Shown: positions 44,893-55,984 of the stretch, piece by piece
Layout: the number at the start of each line of letters is the position of its first letter
Position numbering within the stretch: position 1 is the first letter of the stretch
DNA from: Pontibacter populi
GTDB taxonomy: Bacteria > Bacteroidota > Bacteroidia > Cytophagales > Hymenobacteraceae
Assembly (NCBI RefSeq): GCF_019336435.1
Contig: NZ_JAHWXQ010000001.1
Location: 682,001 to 746,000, forward strand
Direction: 5' to 3'
DNA: 64,000 nt
Made by a program: the position numbers and the translations under genes
Notes under the pieces: generated by a model
The model's database searches: none
Told to the model about the DNA's origin: nothing
The model's input: the letters and a program-made list of their open reading frames with translations, nothing else

Positions 44893-45597
44893 CTACATGG
44901 CAACTATAGTTTGCTGTTTGGCTGCCCTGGCTCTTCGCTGCCATTCTACCAGACCCCAGAATGCCATTATCAGAAGTATAAAGTAAAACACAGAGGTAAA
45001 TACCAGTCCTTTAACAAAGTATAATGGAATGGAGGCAACGTTGGTGCCGATCCACCAGTACCAGCTTTCTACTTTTTTGCGCGCCATCAGCCACATGCCT
45101 GTGTAGGCGGTAGCGCTGGCAAAAGCATCGCCCCAAGGTATTACTCCCGGGTAAAAAGCCCCTTTCAGGTAAACCAGGCTAAAGTAAATAACACAGTACA
45201 GCACAGCAAAAAACGTAAGCTGCCAGGCCCACATTTTAGGAGTAGAGAAGGTAATATGCAGTACATGCTCCTGCTGGTTATTGCGTTTGGCCCAAAGGTA
45301 CCAACCATAAATGCTCAGTACAGAGTAATAAATGTTAACACTTGCTTCCCCTATCAGGTGGTATTTAAAGCTGAGGTACACGTAAATAATTGTACTGACA
45401 AGGCCGATAGGGTAAACCAGGATATCCTCTTTACGAGAGTACCATACGCTAACTATACCCGCTATTACAGCTACATATTCTAAAAGCGACGTCTGAATCA
45501 TGCCACTCACAAATTGCTCCCAAACCTGGGCAAGGTCAACTACAGCGGTCATAGAAAAGATGGAAGGCACAGCAAGTATATCATTTAGAATAATCAT
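44893..45597 (-). CDS. PnuC/PnuT-family vitamin-nucleoside transporter
   Basis: This 234-aa protein has seven hydrophobic segments and PnuC hallmarks such as GIVSVWYSRKEDILVYPIGL, NIYYSVLSIYGWYLW and the late WYWWIGTNVASIPLYF. PnuC proteins move nicotinamide riboside; the PnuT branch moves thiamin. No riboswitch is visible before this copy. The nearby TPP-controlled receptor and NadR-like kinase leave both options open. Start may be a later Met, as the first 20 residues are not conserved-looking. Confidence 0.87.
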   Translation of the reverse strand: MIILNDILAVPSIFSMTAVVDLAQVWEQFVSGMIQTSLLEYVAVIAGIVSVWYSRKEDILVYPIGLVSTIIYVYLSFKYHLIGEASVNIYYSVLSIYGWYLWAKRNNQQEHVLHITFSTPKMWAWQLTFFAVLYCVIYFSLVYLKGAFYPGVIPWGDAFASATAYTGMWLMARKKVESWYWWIGTNVASIPLYFVKGLVFTSVFYFILLIMAFWGLVEWQRRARAAKQQTIVAM

Positions 45598-45643
45598 GAG
45601 CAGAATTTAAAGGCGCGACAGGCCTATAGTTATAATTGGTTGC

Positions 45644-45651
45644 TAAGTTTG
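45644..45651 (+). promoter_or_regulatory. Promoter -7 element for the rhodanese gene (TAAGTTTG)
   Basis: It is a consensus TAnnTTTG match 54 bp before the start. Confidence 0.5.
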
Positions 45652-45705
45652 CAAATCGAAACCTAATAGCCAACACAGCGCTACAACTATAAATTTACTT
45701 TACTT

Positions 45706-46023
45706 ATGGAAGAGATCACTGCCACGGAGTTAAAACAGCGTCTGGCCCATGGGCATAAACTGCAGTTACTGGATGTAAGAGAGCCTGTTGAGTTCGAGAT
45801 TTGCAACCTGGGTGGCGATCTTATACCCCTGGGCGAACTCCCCAAACAAACCGAGCGCATTCGCCGGGATATACCGGTTGTTGTTATTTGCCACCATGGT
45901 TTCCGTAGCGCCCAGGCTATAAATTTCCTGAGTCAGCGCTTTGGCTACGATAACCTGCTTAACCTGAAAGGTGGCATCCATGCCTGGGCAATACAGGTGG
46001 ATCCGGAAATGGCTGTATACTAA
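45706..46023 (+). CDS. Single-domain rhodanese
   Basis: This 105-aa protein is one rhodanese domain: LLDVREPVEFEICNLGG, then the catalytic C62 in ICHHGFRSAQ and the closing LKGGIHAWA. It would transfer sulfur via a persulfide on C62 in the cytosol. Donor and acceptor are not known. It stands alone, divergent from the PnuC-like gene. Confidence 0.92.
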   Translation: MEEITATELKQRLAHGHKLQLLDVREPVEFEICNLGGDLIPLGELPKQTERIRRDIPVVVICHHGFRSAQAINFLSQRFGYDNLLNLKGGIHAWAIQVDPEMAVY

Positions 46024-47804
<1,781 letters not shown>

Positions 47805-47917
47805 AATTTAAATGCTTACATTTATAGTTGGTTGGTTTTATCAGATCCGAAATAAAGCCAACCAACTATATATTTTATACGTTATGCAGGTTGTTTTTCT
47901 AACCGCGATAAAGCACC

Positions 47918-50080
47918 TTGTTTAACGAGCGAAAATTTTTCTTACCTTTCATTAAACAAAACACGACAAACACCCAAAAACAGTTGCTGCCTAAACTAAG
48001 CACGGTTTTCCGTTTTATGCTATACAAGACTAACGTAAAATCTCTGTTGGTTACTGCTGCTATAATTAGCTGGGTACTACTGTTAGGTAATGTTCTGCTG
48101 ATGGCAGAGAGCGTGCGTCAGCCGGGTGCCATTAAACTGGCCCTCCCCTACATAAACAACCTGCTGATCATTGTTTTTATCCTTGCTGTTTTCCTTTTTC
48201 AGCGCTTAAGTGCCAATAACTTAAAAGGAATTGATTTCAGCAGCTATCTCTGGAACCTGTTCTCCAAAGCTGCCATTGCGGCTTACCTGAGCATCGCCTT
48301 ATATTTTGCCTATAAACTTTCTACGGGGTATGCCCGGCTGCAATCGCCGTTACTGCTGCACATTGTGTATCAGGTAAACTTCGGGTTGCTGGTCTACTTT
48401 TTAGCCAAGTCTTTTTATATCTGGCGACAATTGCTGCTGTATCATAAAAATAAGTTTCTGCAGGTTGCCTGGGAGTGGTTTGAGCTGTTGCTGTTCAGTA
48501 CGCTCATTCTTACGCTGCTCAATTTCAACTATACCAACTATATTTTCCTGCCGCTGTTCGGGTTGTTCGGGTGCTATATCTTGTTCCTGTGTACAAACCT
48601 TAAGTGGGTAGCCTACCTCTCATTCAATAAAAAGAGCAGGTCGCTAGTGCTGCTGGGCGCTATACTGGTCAGCTGTTACATTTTCACAAAGTTCTTTCAG
48701 GAGTTTTCAGATAGCCAGGAGCTGGTTATAGATTACTCTGATGTTGGTTTCCTGATGCTGGCCATGATGTTTGTGGGTTGTTATACATTGGCAGCCTTCC
48801 TGGTTTCATTGTTCAGTTTGCCTACCTCCAGTGTGTTTGAGCAGAAAAGCGAAGACCTGTTAAATTTCCAGAGACTAAGCCAGTCTATACAGCAGGGCCA
48901 GAACGAGTCGCAGGTGTACAACACACTTTTCGAGAGTACTATAAAAGCTTCAGATGCTACGGCTGCCTGGTTTGAAATGGTGCGTGGCAACAATACACAT
49001 GTATCGCACCTGCTTAACATTAACAACGAACAGATAGAGCGCATCCGCCATCTGCTGCTGGCCTACAACATCCAGAACATCGATTACATTAACAATAACC
49101 TGGATCGTAACACCGGTTTCCGTGACCTTGCCCTGCCCTGGAAATCGCTGATCATCCTGCCTATAAAATCTAAAAAGCATGTATTTGGCACCTTATACCT
49201 GCTCCGCGACATAGAGCAAGGTTTTGACCGGGAAACGGTAAACGTGCTGCGTACTTTTACCAGCCAAACGATACTAACTATAGAAAACCTGCGCCTTGTA
49301 GCCGAATCGTTACAGAACGAGCGTTATAAGGAAGAGCTGAAGATTGCTACGCAGGTACAGGAAAGTTTAATACCAAAGACCTTCCCTACCGATAGCTGGT
49401 TTGAGATTGCCACACATGCCGTAGCTGCCAAAGAAGTAGGTGGCGACTTTTATGATTTCCTGCAGCTAAGCGAATCCCGGATTGCCATTATCATAGGCGA
49501 TGTATCGGGAAAAGGTATTTCGGCCGCTTTCCATATGGCCCAGATGAAAGGTATCTTTCATGGCTTGATGCAGCAGGATATGCCGCCAAGCGAGTTTATG
49601 AAACAGGCAAACAGTGCCCTGAGCCGCTGTCTTGAGAAAACCTCTTTCATTACATCCTCGCTATACATTATTGATTACCGCATGCAGGGCTTTATGTTTG
49701 CGCGCGCCGGCCATTGCCACACGCTCTACTATAATGCCATGATGGAAGATGTTTTCTACTTCCAGACAGATGGCCTTGGCCTGGGTATAGTGCGCGACAA
49801 AAGCTATAACAACCACGTGCGGGAGATGTATTACGACTATAACCCCGGCGATGTAATGGTAATTTACACCGACGGCATAGTGGAGGCCCGTAATGCGGAG
49901 AACGACGAATACGGCGAAGATAGGCTGAAGTATATGCTCACGCAGACATACCACCTGGAGGCCGAAGATATCAAGTGCGCCATCATCAACGACCTGGAAG
50001 ATTTTACGGGTCCGGACAACCTATATGACGATCAAACGTTGCTGGTGATTAAGTTTAAACCTGTTCAACCCAAGGCATAA
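47918..50080 (+). CDS. Membrane RsbU-like PP2C (SpoIIE-family) phosphatase with GAF region
   Basis: This 720-aa protein (TTG start; an ATG at 48017 would remove 33 residues) has seven or more N-terminal membrane segments (about 40-300), a GAF-like domain (about 315-465) and a PP2C/SpoIIE phosphatase domain (about 475-715). The metal-binding motifs KEVGGDFYDF, IIGDVSGKGISA and MVIYTDGIVEA are clear. It should dephosphorylate an anti-sigma-antagonist of STAS type, and such a gene follows 20 bp later. The sensed signal is unknown. Confidence 0.9.
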   Translation: MFNERKFFLPFIKQNTTNTQKQLLPKLSTVFRFMLYKTNVKSLLVTAAIISWVLLLGNVLLMAESVRQPGAIKLALPYINNLLIIVFILAVFLFQRLSANNLKGIDFSSYLWNLFSKAAIAAYLSIALYFAYKLSTGYARLQSPLLLHIVYQVNFGLLVYFLAKSFYIWRQLLLYHKNKFLQVAWEWFELLLFSTLILTLLNFNYTNYIFLPLFGLFGCYILFLCTNLKWVAYLSFNKKSRSLVLLGAILVSCYIFTKFFQEFSDSQELVIDYSDVGFLMLAMMFVGCYTLAAFLVSLFSLPTSSVFEQKSEDLLNFQRLSQSIQQGQNESQVYNTLFESTIKASDATAAWFEMVRGNNTHVSHLLNINNEQIERIRHLLLAYNIQNIDYINNNLDRNTGFRDLALPWKSLIILPIKSKKHVFGTLYLLRDIEQGFDRETVNVLRTFTSQTILTIENLRLVAESLQNERYKEELKIATQVQESLIPKTFPTDSWFEIATHAVAAKEVGGDFYDFLQLSESRIAIIIGDVSGKGISAAFHMAQMKGIFHGLMQQDMPPSEFMKQANSALSRCLEKTSFITSSLYIIDYRMQGFMFARAGHCHTLYYNAMMEDVFYFQTDGLGLGIVRDKSYNNHVREMYYDYNPGDVMVIYTDGIVEARNAENDEYGEDRLKYMLTQTYHLEAEDIKCAIINDLEDFTGPDNLYDDQTLLVIKFKPVQPKA

Positions 50081-50099
50081 TAATAACGTAAAGTAGCCG

Positions 50100-50438
50100 A
50101 TGAAAATAACACAAGACATTAAAGAATCTACCGTCATCATGACCCTTGATGGCGAACTCGACGCAAGCTCATCTGTAATATTGGACGAGGAATTGTCGGA
50201 CCCGGAAATAATGAAGTACAGCAAAATACTTGTAGACTGCCGAAATCTTAACTATATTTCTTCTGCTGGTCTTGGGGTATTTATTTCGCACCTGCAGCGC
50301 TTTGAGGATGCGCAGATTAAGCTCATTTTCTTTAACATGCAGGATAAAGTGCGCAACGTATTCGAGATACTCGGCCTTGACCTCCTCATGACCATCGTAA
50401 CAAACTACGAGGAAGCCATTACCATAGCTGATGAATAA
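50100..50438 (+). CDS. STAS-domain anti-sigma-factor antagonist (RsbV/SpoIIAA-like)
   Basis: This 112-aa STAS protein has the expected core with ILVDCRNLNYISSAGLGVFIS, in which the serine of the SSAGLG loop is the phosphorylation site. It would bind and free or sequester the kinase protein encoded next, with which it overlaps by 8 bp. Together with the phosphatase upstream it forms a partner-switching module. Confidence 0.93.
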   Translation: MKITQDIKESTVIMTLDGELDASSSVILDEELSDPEIMKYSKILVDCRNLNYISSAGLGVFISHLQRFEDAQIKLIFFNMQDKVRNVFEILGLDLLMTIVTNYEEAITIADE

Positions 50439-50841
50439 CTCCATCCGGGTAAGCTGTACAAAAAAGAACCTTAAGCTAATACGGGATTTCGTCACGAAAT
50501 ATCTGCAGGGCCTTGCGCTCTCAGATGTACTGATGAATCAGATCGTATTGGCCGTGGATGAGATATGCGCCAACCTCATCATCCACGCCAATAACGAAGA
50601 CCCATCAAAATACATTTACCTTACTATTACCGAACCAAAAGATGCGGTTCAGTTTGAGATTACGGATAACGGAGTTGCCTTTTCAACGCATGATTACAAA
50701 GAACCCGACATTCTGGAGCACGTCCGGGTCGGGAAGAAAGGCGGCGTAGGTATTGCGCTGGTGCGGCGGATTATGGATAAAGTAGAGTTTACAACCAAGG
50801 GCGACGCCAACTCCTGCCTCCTGTATAAAAAGATAAAATAA
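50431..50841 (+). CDS. RsbW/SpoIIAB-like serine kinase, HATPase fold
   Basis: This 136-aa protein has the HATPase_c boxes: AVDEICANLIIHAN (N box), FEITDNG (G1) and GKKGGVGIALV (G2). In other bacteria it phosphorylates the STAS antagonist and blocks a sigma factor. No sigma gene is adjacent here, so its target is unknown. Its start lies within the end of the STAS gene. Confidence 0.92.
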   Translation: MNNSIRVSCTKKNLKLIRDFVTKYLQGLALSDVLMNQIVLAVDEICANLIIHANNEDPSKYIYLTITEPKDAVQFEITDNGVAFSTHDYKEPDILEHVRVGKKGGVGIALVRRIMDKVEFTTKGDANSCLLYKKIK

Positions 50842-50999
50842 GACCGAACACACACTTTTACCGTTCTTTGTCCGTTATCCGGAACGAAAACCCATGCAAT
50901 AGGATTATAGTCATGTTTTTTGGCTTATCTGTCAGAAAAAATAACTAAAATTGCATATTCTGATACTAATCAGCGAAACAAGTCTTGTTTAATCAACTT

Positions 51000-53312
51000 A
51001 TGCGCAGCAATCACCTACTTGTTGCGGTAGCCGCTTTAGCTCTGGCCGGATGTACCGCATCCAATAAGAACAACAGCAAAGAGCCGGCTATCGTTACGCT
51101 TGGCTCTCAACCGCTTTCCACTTCCGAGTTTAAATACGTGTATGAGAAAAACAACGGAGGCAACGAAGATGCTTACTCTGAAAAAAGCGTTGAAGACTAC
51201 CTGAACCTGTACACCAACTTTAAGCTGAAGGTACTGGAAGCTGAAAGCCGCGGTCTGGATACTACCACTGCTTTTAACCGTGAGCTGGAAGGTTACAAAG
51301 AACAACTGGCTTTGCCTTACCTGACCGAGAACAGCGTAACCGACAAACTGGTACGCGAAGCTTACGAGCGCTCGAAGCAGGAAATAAACGCATCGCATAT
51401 ACTCATAACCTTAGACCCGGATGCAGCGCCACAGGATACACTGGCGGCGTACAACCGCGTTATGGAATTGCGCAAGCGTGCACAGGCTGGCGAAGATTTT
51501 GCAAAACTGGCAAAAGAGAACTCACAAGACCCATCGGCTGCTGAGAACGGTGGCAACCTGGGTTACTTTACATCCATGCAGATGGTGTACCCCTTCGAGA
51601 ATGCTGCTTATAAAACTGAGCCAGGCCAACTCTCGATGCCGGTACGTACCCGCTTTGGTTACCACCTGATAAAAGTAAACGATAAGCGTGCTGCCCGCGG
51701 CGAAGTTAAAGTAGCTCACATAATGGTACGTGCCACACCAGGCATGCCAAAAGCCGACTCGCTGGCAGCCAAACAACGCATAGACGCAATTTACAAGCGC
51801 GTACAGCGTAACGAAAACTGGGATAAACTGACGGCAGAATTCTCTGAGGACGATAACACAGCAGACAACGGTGGCGAACTGCCATGGTTTGGCACCGGCC
51901 GCATGATCCCGACTTTTGAAGAAGCAGCTTTTGCATTACAGAAAGAAGGTGAGATTGCTAAACCTACGCTTACCCCCTATGGCTGGCACATTATAAAACT
52001 GATCGAAAAACGCGGTCTGCCTCCTTATGAGGATATGGAGCAGAGCCTGCGCAATAAAGTAGCAAAAGACTCCCGCTCAGAACTGAATAAAGCTGTGTTC
52101 CTGAAGCGTATTCGCCAGGAAAATAACTTTACCGAAGTTGCCGAGACTAAAACTGCCGCTTTCAGCAAAGCGAACGATGCCCTGCTGAAAGGCACCTGGA
52201 AATTTGAGCAGAATGAGAAAGACAAAACGCTTAAAGCAACCTTGTTCACCATTCAGGGCAAGCCTTATACTGTAGCTGATTTTTATAGTTATGTAGAAGA
52301 GAACCAGCGCCCACGCACCAGCGGCACCGCCGAATACGCCATGACGCTGCTTTACGACAACTTCGTGAACAAAAGCCTGCTGGACTATGAGCGTGCCAAC
52401 CTGGAAAATAAGCACACCGATTACCGCATGCTGGTTCGCGAATACCACGACGGCATTCTGTTGTTCCAGATGATGGATGAGAAAGTATGGTCGAAAGCCG
52501 TGGAGGATTCTGTTGGATTGAAAGCTTACTTTGAAGCCAACAAGGAGAACTATAAGTGGGGCGAACGTGTGGATGCTATAGTTGTAAGCGCAGCCAATAA
52601 AGATCTGCTTAAAGCTGCGCAGCAACAGTTAGACAAACGCCGTTATGCGGTTAAAAATGCTAAAATTCCGGATGTACTGTTTGAAAATGGCAAAGCAACT
52701 CTAACCAAAGAAGGTATTGCCCAACTGAACGAACTGGCAGAACTGCTGACAGAGATGCCAAACACCAGCCTGGATATAAACGGCCACACAGACTCCCGCG
52801 AGGATGCAGCTGCAAAAGACCTTGCACAGAAACGCGCACAGGCAGTTACTGCATATTTGCAGCAGGAAGGTGTACCGACTGCACAGCTAACTACAAAAAG
52901 CTTAGGCAAAACCAAGCAGGCCGGACCTGATAATACAGAAACTGGTCGCCGCCGCAACCGCAGAGTGTCATTCACTTTGTATTCATCTGACCTGGGTGCT
53001 CTTGCCGATAACCTGAATGCCGGAAATCCGCTGGCTGTACAGATATCAGAAAAGAAATTCCAGAAGGGTGAAAACAAAGCCGTGGATGCTGTGAAGTGGG
53101 AGCATGGAACATATACTACGCAACTAAATGGCCGCGAATACCTCGTGATCATAAACCAGGTATTGCAGCCAGGTTACAAACAACTGAACGAAGTACGGGG
53201 CGCAGCCATCTCTGATTACCAGAATTACCTGGAAGAGCAATGGGTGAAACAGCTGCGTGAGAAGTATCCGGTTAATGTTAACAAATCGGAAGTAGAAAAG
53301 CTGATAAAGTAA
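51000..53312 (+). CDS. SurA-like lipoprotein with two parvulin domains and an inserted OmpA-like domain
   Basis: ATG 51000 (770 aa) fits a lipoprotein signal peptide with LAGC (C17); a TTG at 50985 is less likely. Two parvulin domains follow (about 120-235 and 235-345), each ending in FGYHLIKV or YGWHIIKL phrases. Within the C-terminal SurA-like part lies an OmpA/MotB-type region (LDINGHTDSREDA... and GRRRNRRVSF, about 555-660) that usually binds peptidoglycan. It would be a periplasmic lipid-anchored chaperone tethered near the wall. The inserted domain is unusual. Confidence 0.83.
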   Translation: MRSNHLLVAVAALALAGCTASNKNNSKEPAIVTLGSQPLSTSEFKYVYEKNNGGNEDAYSEKSVEDYLNLYTNFKLKVLEAESRGLDTTTAFNRELEGYKEQLALPYLTENSVTDKLVREAYERSKQEINASHILITLDPDAAPQDTLAAYNRVMELRKRAQAGEDFAKLAKENSQDPSAAENGGNLGYFTSMQMVYPFENAAYKTEPGQLSMPVRTRFGYHLIKVNDKRAARGEVKVAHIMVRATPGMPKADSLAAKQRIDAIYKRVQRNENWDKLTAEFSEDDNTADNGGELPWFGTGRMIPTFEEAAFALQKEGEIAKPTLTPYGWHIIKLIEKRGLPPYEDMEQSLRNKVAKDSRSELNKAVFLKRIRQENNFTEVAETKTAAFSKANDALLKGTWKFEQNEKDKTLKATLFTIQGKPYTVADFYSYVEENQRPRTSGTAEYAMTLLYDNFVNKSLLDYERANLENKHTDYRMLVREYHDGILLFQMMDEKVWSKAVEDSVGLKAYFEANKENYKWGERVDAIVVSAANKDLLKAAQQQLDKRRYAVKNAKIPDVLFENGKATLTKEGIAQLNELAELLTEMPNTSLDINGHTDSREDAAAKDLAQKRAQAVTAYLQQEGVPTAQLTTKSLGKTKQAGPDNTETGRRRNRRVSFTLYSSDLGALADNLNAGNPLAVQISEKKFQKGENKAVDAVKWEHGTYTTQLNGREYLVIINQVLQPGYKQLNEVRGAAISDYQNYLEEQWVKQLREKYPVNVNKSEVEKLIK

Positions 53313-53321
53313 AAAGCATCT

Positions 53322-53360
53322 GCAAAAAAAGCTGCACTTTTATAGTGGAGCTTTTTTTGC
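53322..53360 (+). terminator. Intrinsic terminator
   Basis: A 12-bp stem (GCAAAAAAAGCT/AGCTTTTTTTGC) with an inner CACT/AGTG pair and T run lies 10 bp after the stop. Confidence 0.8.
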
Positions 53361-53495
53361 TAAAAAAATCTTTAGAGATTGCAGGTTGCAAATCCTGACT
53401 AAAGGTTTCAGCAGAGTAAAGATACCCGGGCTTTCATGTTCCGGTCACCATAAAGCAAGTATAGCGCCGCAGCAACAAAAGCGCAAAACACCATT

Positions 53496-54869
53496 ATGCA
53501 TAACCAACCTATAACAACACCCCGAGTATTTTGTGTGGTAGCAGCCATTATCGTTTGTATGATGTCGGCTTTCCAGGCTACGGCGCAGGCTCCTGTTCAG
53601 CGCCATGTAGATGGTATTATTGCCAAAATAGATAATCAGATCGTGCTAAAATCGGAACTGGAGTTCAGCTACCTGCAGTACCTGGCACAGGCTAAACTAC
53701 AGCCGAACGAGGAACTGAAGTGCGAAATATTCAAGTCGCTGGTTCAGGATAAACTATTGCTGGCCCGTGCCGCCATTGACTCCGTAACAGTAGAAGAAAG
53801 CCAGGTAACCGGCGAGCTTAACCGCAGAATTGATTACCTGTCTTCCCAGGTAGGTGGCGTAGAGCGTCTGGAGCAATATTATAACAAGAGCATCCGCCAG
53901 CTAAAAGAAGAACTACGCAAAACAATACAGGACCAACTGGTAATGCAGAAAATGCAGGAAACAATTGCCGGTAAGGTTCGCGTTACGCCAAAAGAGGTGG
54001 CAGCATACTATAACCGCATTCCACAAGACAGCCTACCTTACTTCTCAAGTGAAGTAGAGATCGGCCAGATTGTGAAGTACGCGGAAGTAAGCAAGCAGCA
54101 GAAACAGGAAGCACGTCAGCAACTGGAAGAACTACGCAAGCGCATTATGGCCGGCGAAGATTTTGCTACACTGGCCAAGCAATATTCACAGGACCCGGGA
54201 TCGGCTGCAGCTGGTGGCGAACTGGGCTTTTTCAAGAAAAAAGAACTGGTACCGGAATACGAAGCTGCTGCGCTTCGCCTGGAGCCGGGTGGCATCTCAG
54301 GTATAGTTGAGTCGCAGTTCGGTTTCCACTTGATTCAGCTGATCGAGCGTAAAGGACAGGAATTCAACACGCGCCATATCCTTATTAAGCCTGCCACCGC
54401 TACGGTAAACATCCAGGAAGCTATTGCTGAACTGGATAGTATTCGTTCATTAATTGTGAACGACAGCATTACGTTTGCCAAAGCTGCCAAAGACTTTTCA
54501 GATGATTTCGCTACCAAAGATAACGGTGGTATGATGGCCAGCCGCGCAGGTACTACTTACATCCCGATGGACCAGGTAGACCCAAGCATTTTCTTCGTGA
54601 TAGATACCATGCAGGTGGACGAGATCTCTAAACCACTACCATTTACTACTGCAGATGGCAAAGAAGCCGTGCGTATCATCATGCTGAAGGGCAAGTCGAC
54701 GCCACACCAGGCAAACCTGGAAGACGACTATCCGAAAATAGCCGCAGCCGCACTCAACGATAAAAAGAGCAAAGCCGTAGATGAGTGGTTCAGGAAGAAC
54801 ATCGACACGGTATTTATCGATATCGACCCAGAGTACCAGGATTGTAAAGCACTACAAGTCACGCAATAA
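53496..54869 (+). CDS. SurA-like periplasmic peptidyl-prolyl isomerase
   Basis: This 457-aa protein has a signal peptide (CVVAAIIVCMMSAFQATAQA, about 12-31), a SurA N-terminal chaperone domain (VDGIIAKIDNQIVLKSELE) and two parvulin domains (about 175-285, QIVKYAEV..FGFHLIQLIE; and 290-390). It should assist outer-membrane protein folding. It follows the first SurA-like gene by 180 bp with a terminator between, and precedes the MoxR gene by 6 bp. Confidence 0.93.
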   Translation: MHNQPITTPRVFCVVAAIIVCMMSAFQATAQAPVQRHVDGIIAKIDNQIVLKSELEFSYLQYLAQAKLQPNEELKCEIFKSLVQDKLLLARAAIDSVTVEESQVTGELNRRIDYLSSQVGGVERLEQYYNKSIRQLKEELRKTIQDQLVMQKMQETIAGKVRVTPKEVAAYYNRIPQDSLPYFSSEVEIGQIVKYAEVSKQQKQEARQQLEELRKRIMAGEDFATLAKQYSQDPGSAAAGGELGFFKKKELVPEYEAAALRLEPGGISGIVESQFGFHLIQLIERKGQEFNTRHILIKPATATVNIQEAIAELDSIRSLIVNDSITFAKAAKDFSDDFATKDNGGMMASRAGTTYIPMDQVDPSIFFVIDTMQVDEISKPLPFTTADGKEAVRIIMLKGKSTPHQANLEDDYPKIAAAALNDKKSKAVDEWFRKNIDTVFIDIDPEYQDCKALQVTQ

Positions 54870-54875
54870 AACTAT

Positions 54876-55841
54876 ATGGCACAGTATTCCTCTGACAAAG
54901 AAGCAGCCGACGCGCTACACCACTCCTACCGCGAACTAACAAACGAGATTTCGAAGGTTATAGTAGGACAGGACGAAGTGGTAAGATTAGTACTGACGGC
55001 GGTTTTTTGTCAGGGGCACTGTTTGCTGGTCGGCGTACCAGGCCTTGCCAAAACGCTCCTTATCCAAACGATAGCTTCTGCGCTGGATATGTCCTTTAAC
55101 CGGGTACAGTTTACCCCGGACCTGATGCCCTCGGATATAGTGGGTGCCGAGACGCTGGATAAGGACAGAAACTTCAAATTTATTACCGGCCCTATCTTTG
55201 CCAACATTGTGCTCGCTGATGAGATAAACCGTACGCCGCCTAAAACGCAGGCAGCCCTGCTGGAAGCCATGCAGGAACATGCCGTAACCGTAGCAGGCAA
55301 GCGTTACAGATTACCGGAACCCTTCTTTGTTCTGGCCACGCAAAACCCGATAGAGCAGGAAGGTACTTATCCCCTACCCGAAGCACAGCTCGACCGTTTC
55401 ATGTTCAACATCACGCTGGGCTACCCAAGCTACGAGTCGGAACTACAGATCGTAAAAAATACGACAGGTGCCTTTACCCAGCAACTAAACAAGATTCTGC
55501 ATGCAGATGATATCCTTGCTTTTCAGCAGCTGGTGCGCCGTGTGCCGGTAGTTGACAATGTTGTGGAGTATGCGGTACAATTGGTTCACAAAACGCGTCC
55601 AGGCTCGCCTATGGCTTCTAAAGCTGCAGATAGTTACCTGGAGTGGGGAGCAGGTCCGCGTGCATCGCAGCATCTTATAGTTGGCGCCAAGTGCAACGCC
55701 ATCCTCAACGGCAAATACAGCCCTGATATTGAAGACGTGCAGGCTGTAGCTTTACCAATACTCCGCCACCGCATTGTGCGCAACTTTAAAGCCGAAGCCG
55801 AAGGCATTACCGAAGAAAGCCTGATCCTTGGGTTACTTTAA
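54876..55841 (+). CDS. MoxR-type AAA+ ATPase
   Basis: This 321-aa AAA+ protein has the MoxR Walker A GVPGLAKTLL, Walker B VLADEINR, and TQNPIEQEGTYPLPEAQLDRF that define the family. MoxR proteins act as chaperones for enzyme or membrane-protein maturation, often with BatA-D. A batD relative is 28 kb away but BatA/B genes are not in the window. It is co-transcribed with the SurA-like gene. Confidence 0.94.
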   Translation: MAQYSSDKEAADALHHSYRELTNEISKVIVGQDEVVRLVLTAVFCQGHCLLVGVPGLAKTLLIQTIASALDMSFNRVQFTPDLMPSDIVGAETLDKDRNFKFITGPIFANIVLADEINRTPPKTQAALLEAMQEHAVTVAGKRYRLPEPFFVLATQNPIEQEGTYPLPEAQLDRFMFNITLGYPSYESELQIVKNTTGAFTQQLNKILHADDILAFQQLVRRVPVVDNVVEYAVQLVHKTRPGSPMASKAADSYLEWGAGPRASQHLIVGAKCNAILNGKYSPDIEDVQAVALPILRHRIVRNFKAEAEGITEESLILGLL

Positions 55842-55944
55842 TTGCTGTATGGTTTAATGATCAAATTGCTGCTTGCTTATTTTAACAATTCAGGCATTTA
55901 GCAATTTAACCTCCATTCCATTTAGCCATTTAACCAAATTCGTG
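55842..55944. repeat. AT-rich CAATTCA/TTAGCAATTTAAC-type spacer
   Basis: The gap after the MoxR gene is made of degenerate AATTTAACC/CATTTAGCC units like those at 11960-11990, 14340-14385, 14765-14798 and 62740-62770. Confidence 0.5.
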
Positions 55945-55952
55945 TAATTTTG
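55945..55952 (+). promoter_or_regulatory. Promoter -7 element (TAATTTTG)
   Basis: It is a consensus TAnnTTTG match 32 bp before the start at 55985. Confidence 0.5.
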
Positions 55953-55984
55953 CGGCAGTTCAATATTTACTAAGACTTTACACT

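Noticed and set aside
53380..53400. GGTTGCAAATCC string resembling a tRNA T-arm
   Set aside because: No acceptor, D or anticodon arm can be built around it.
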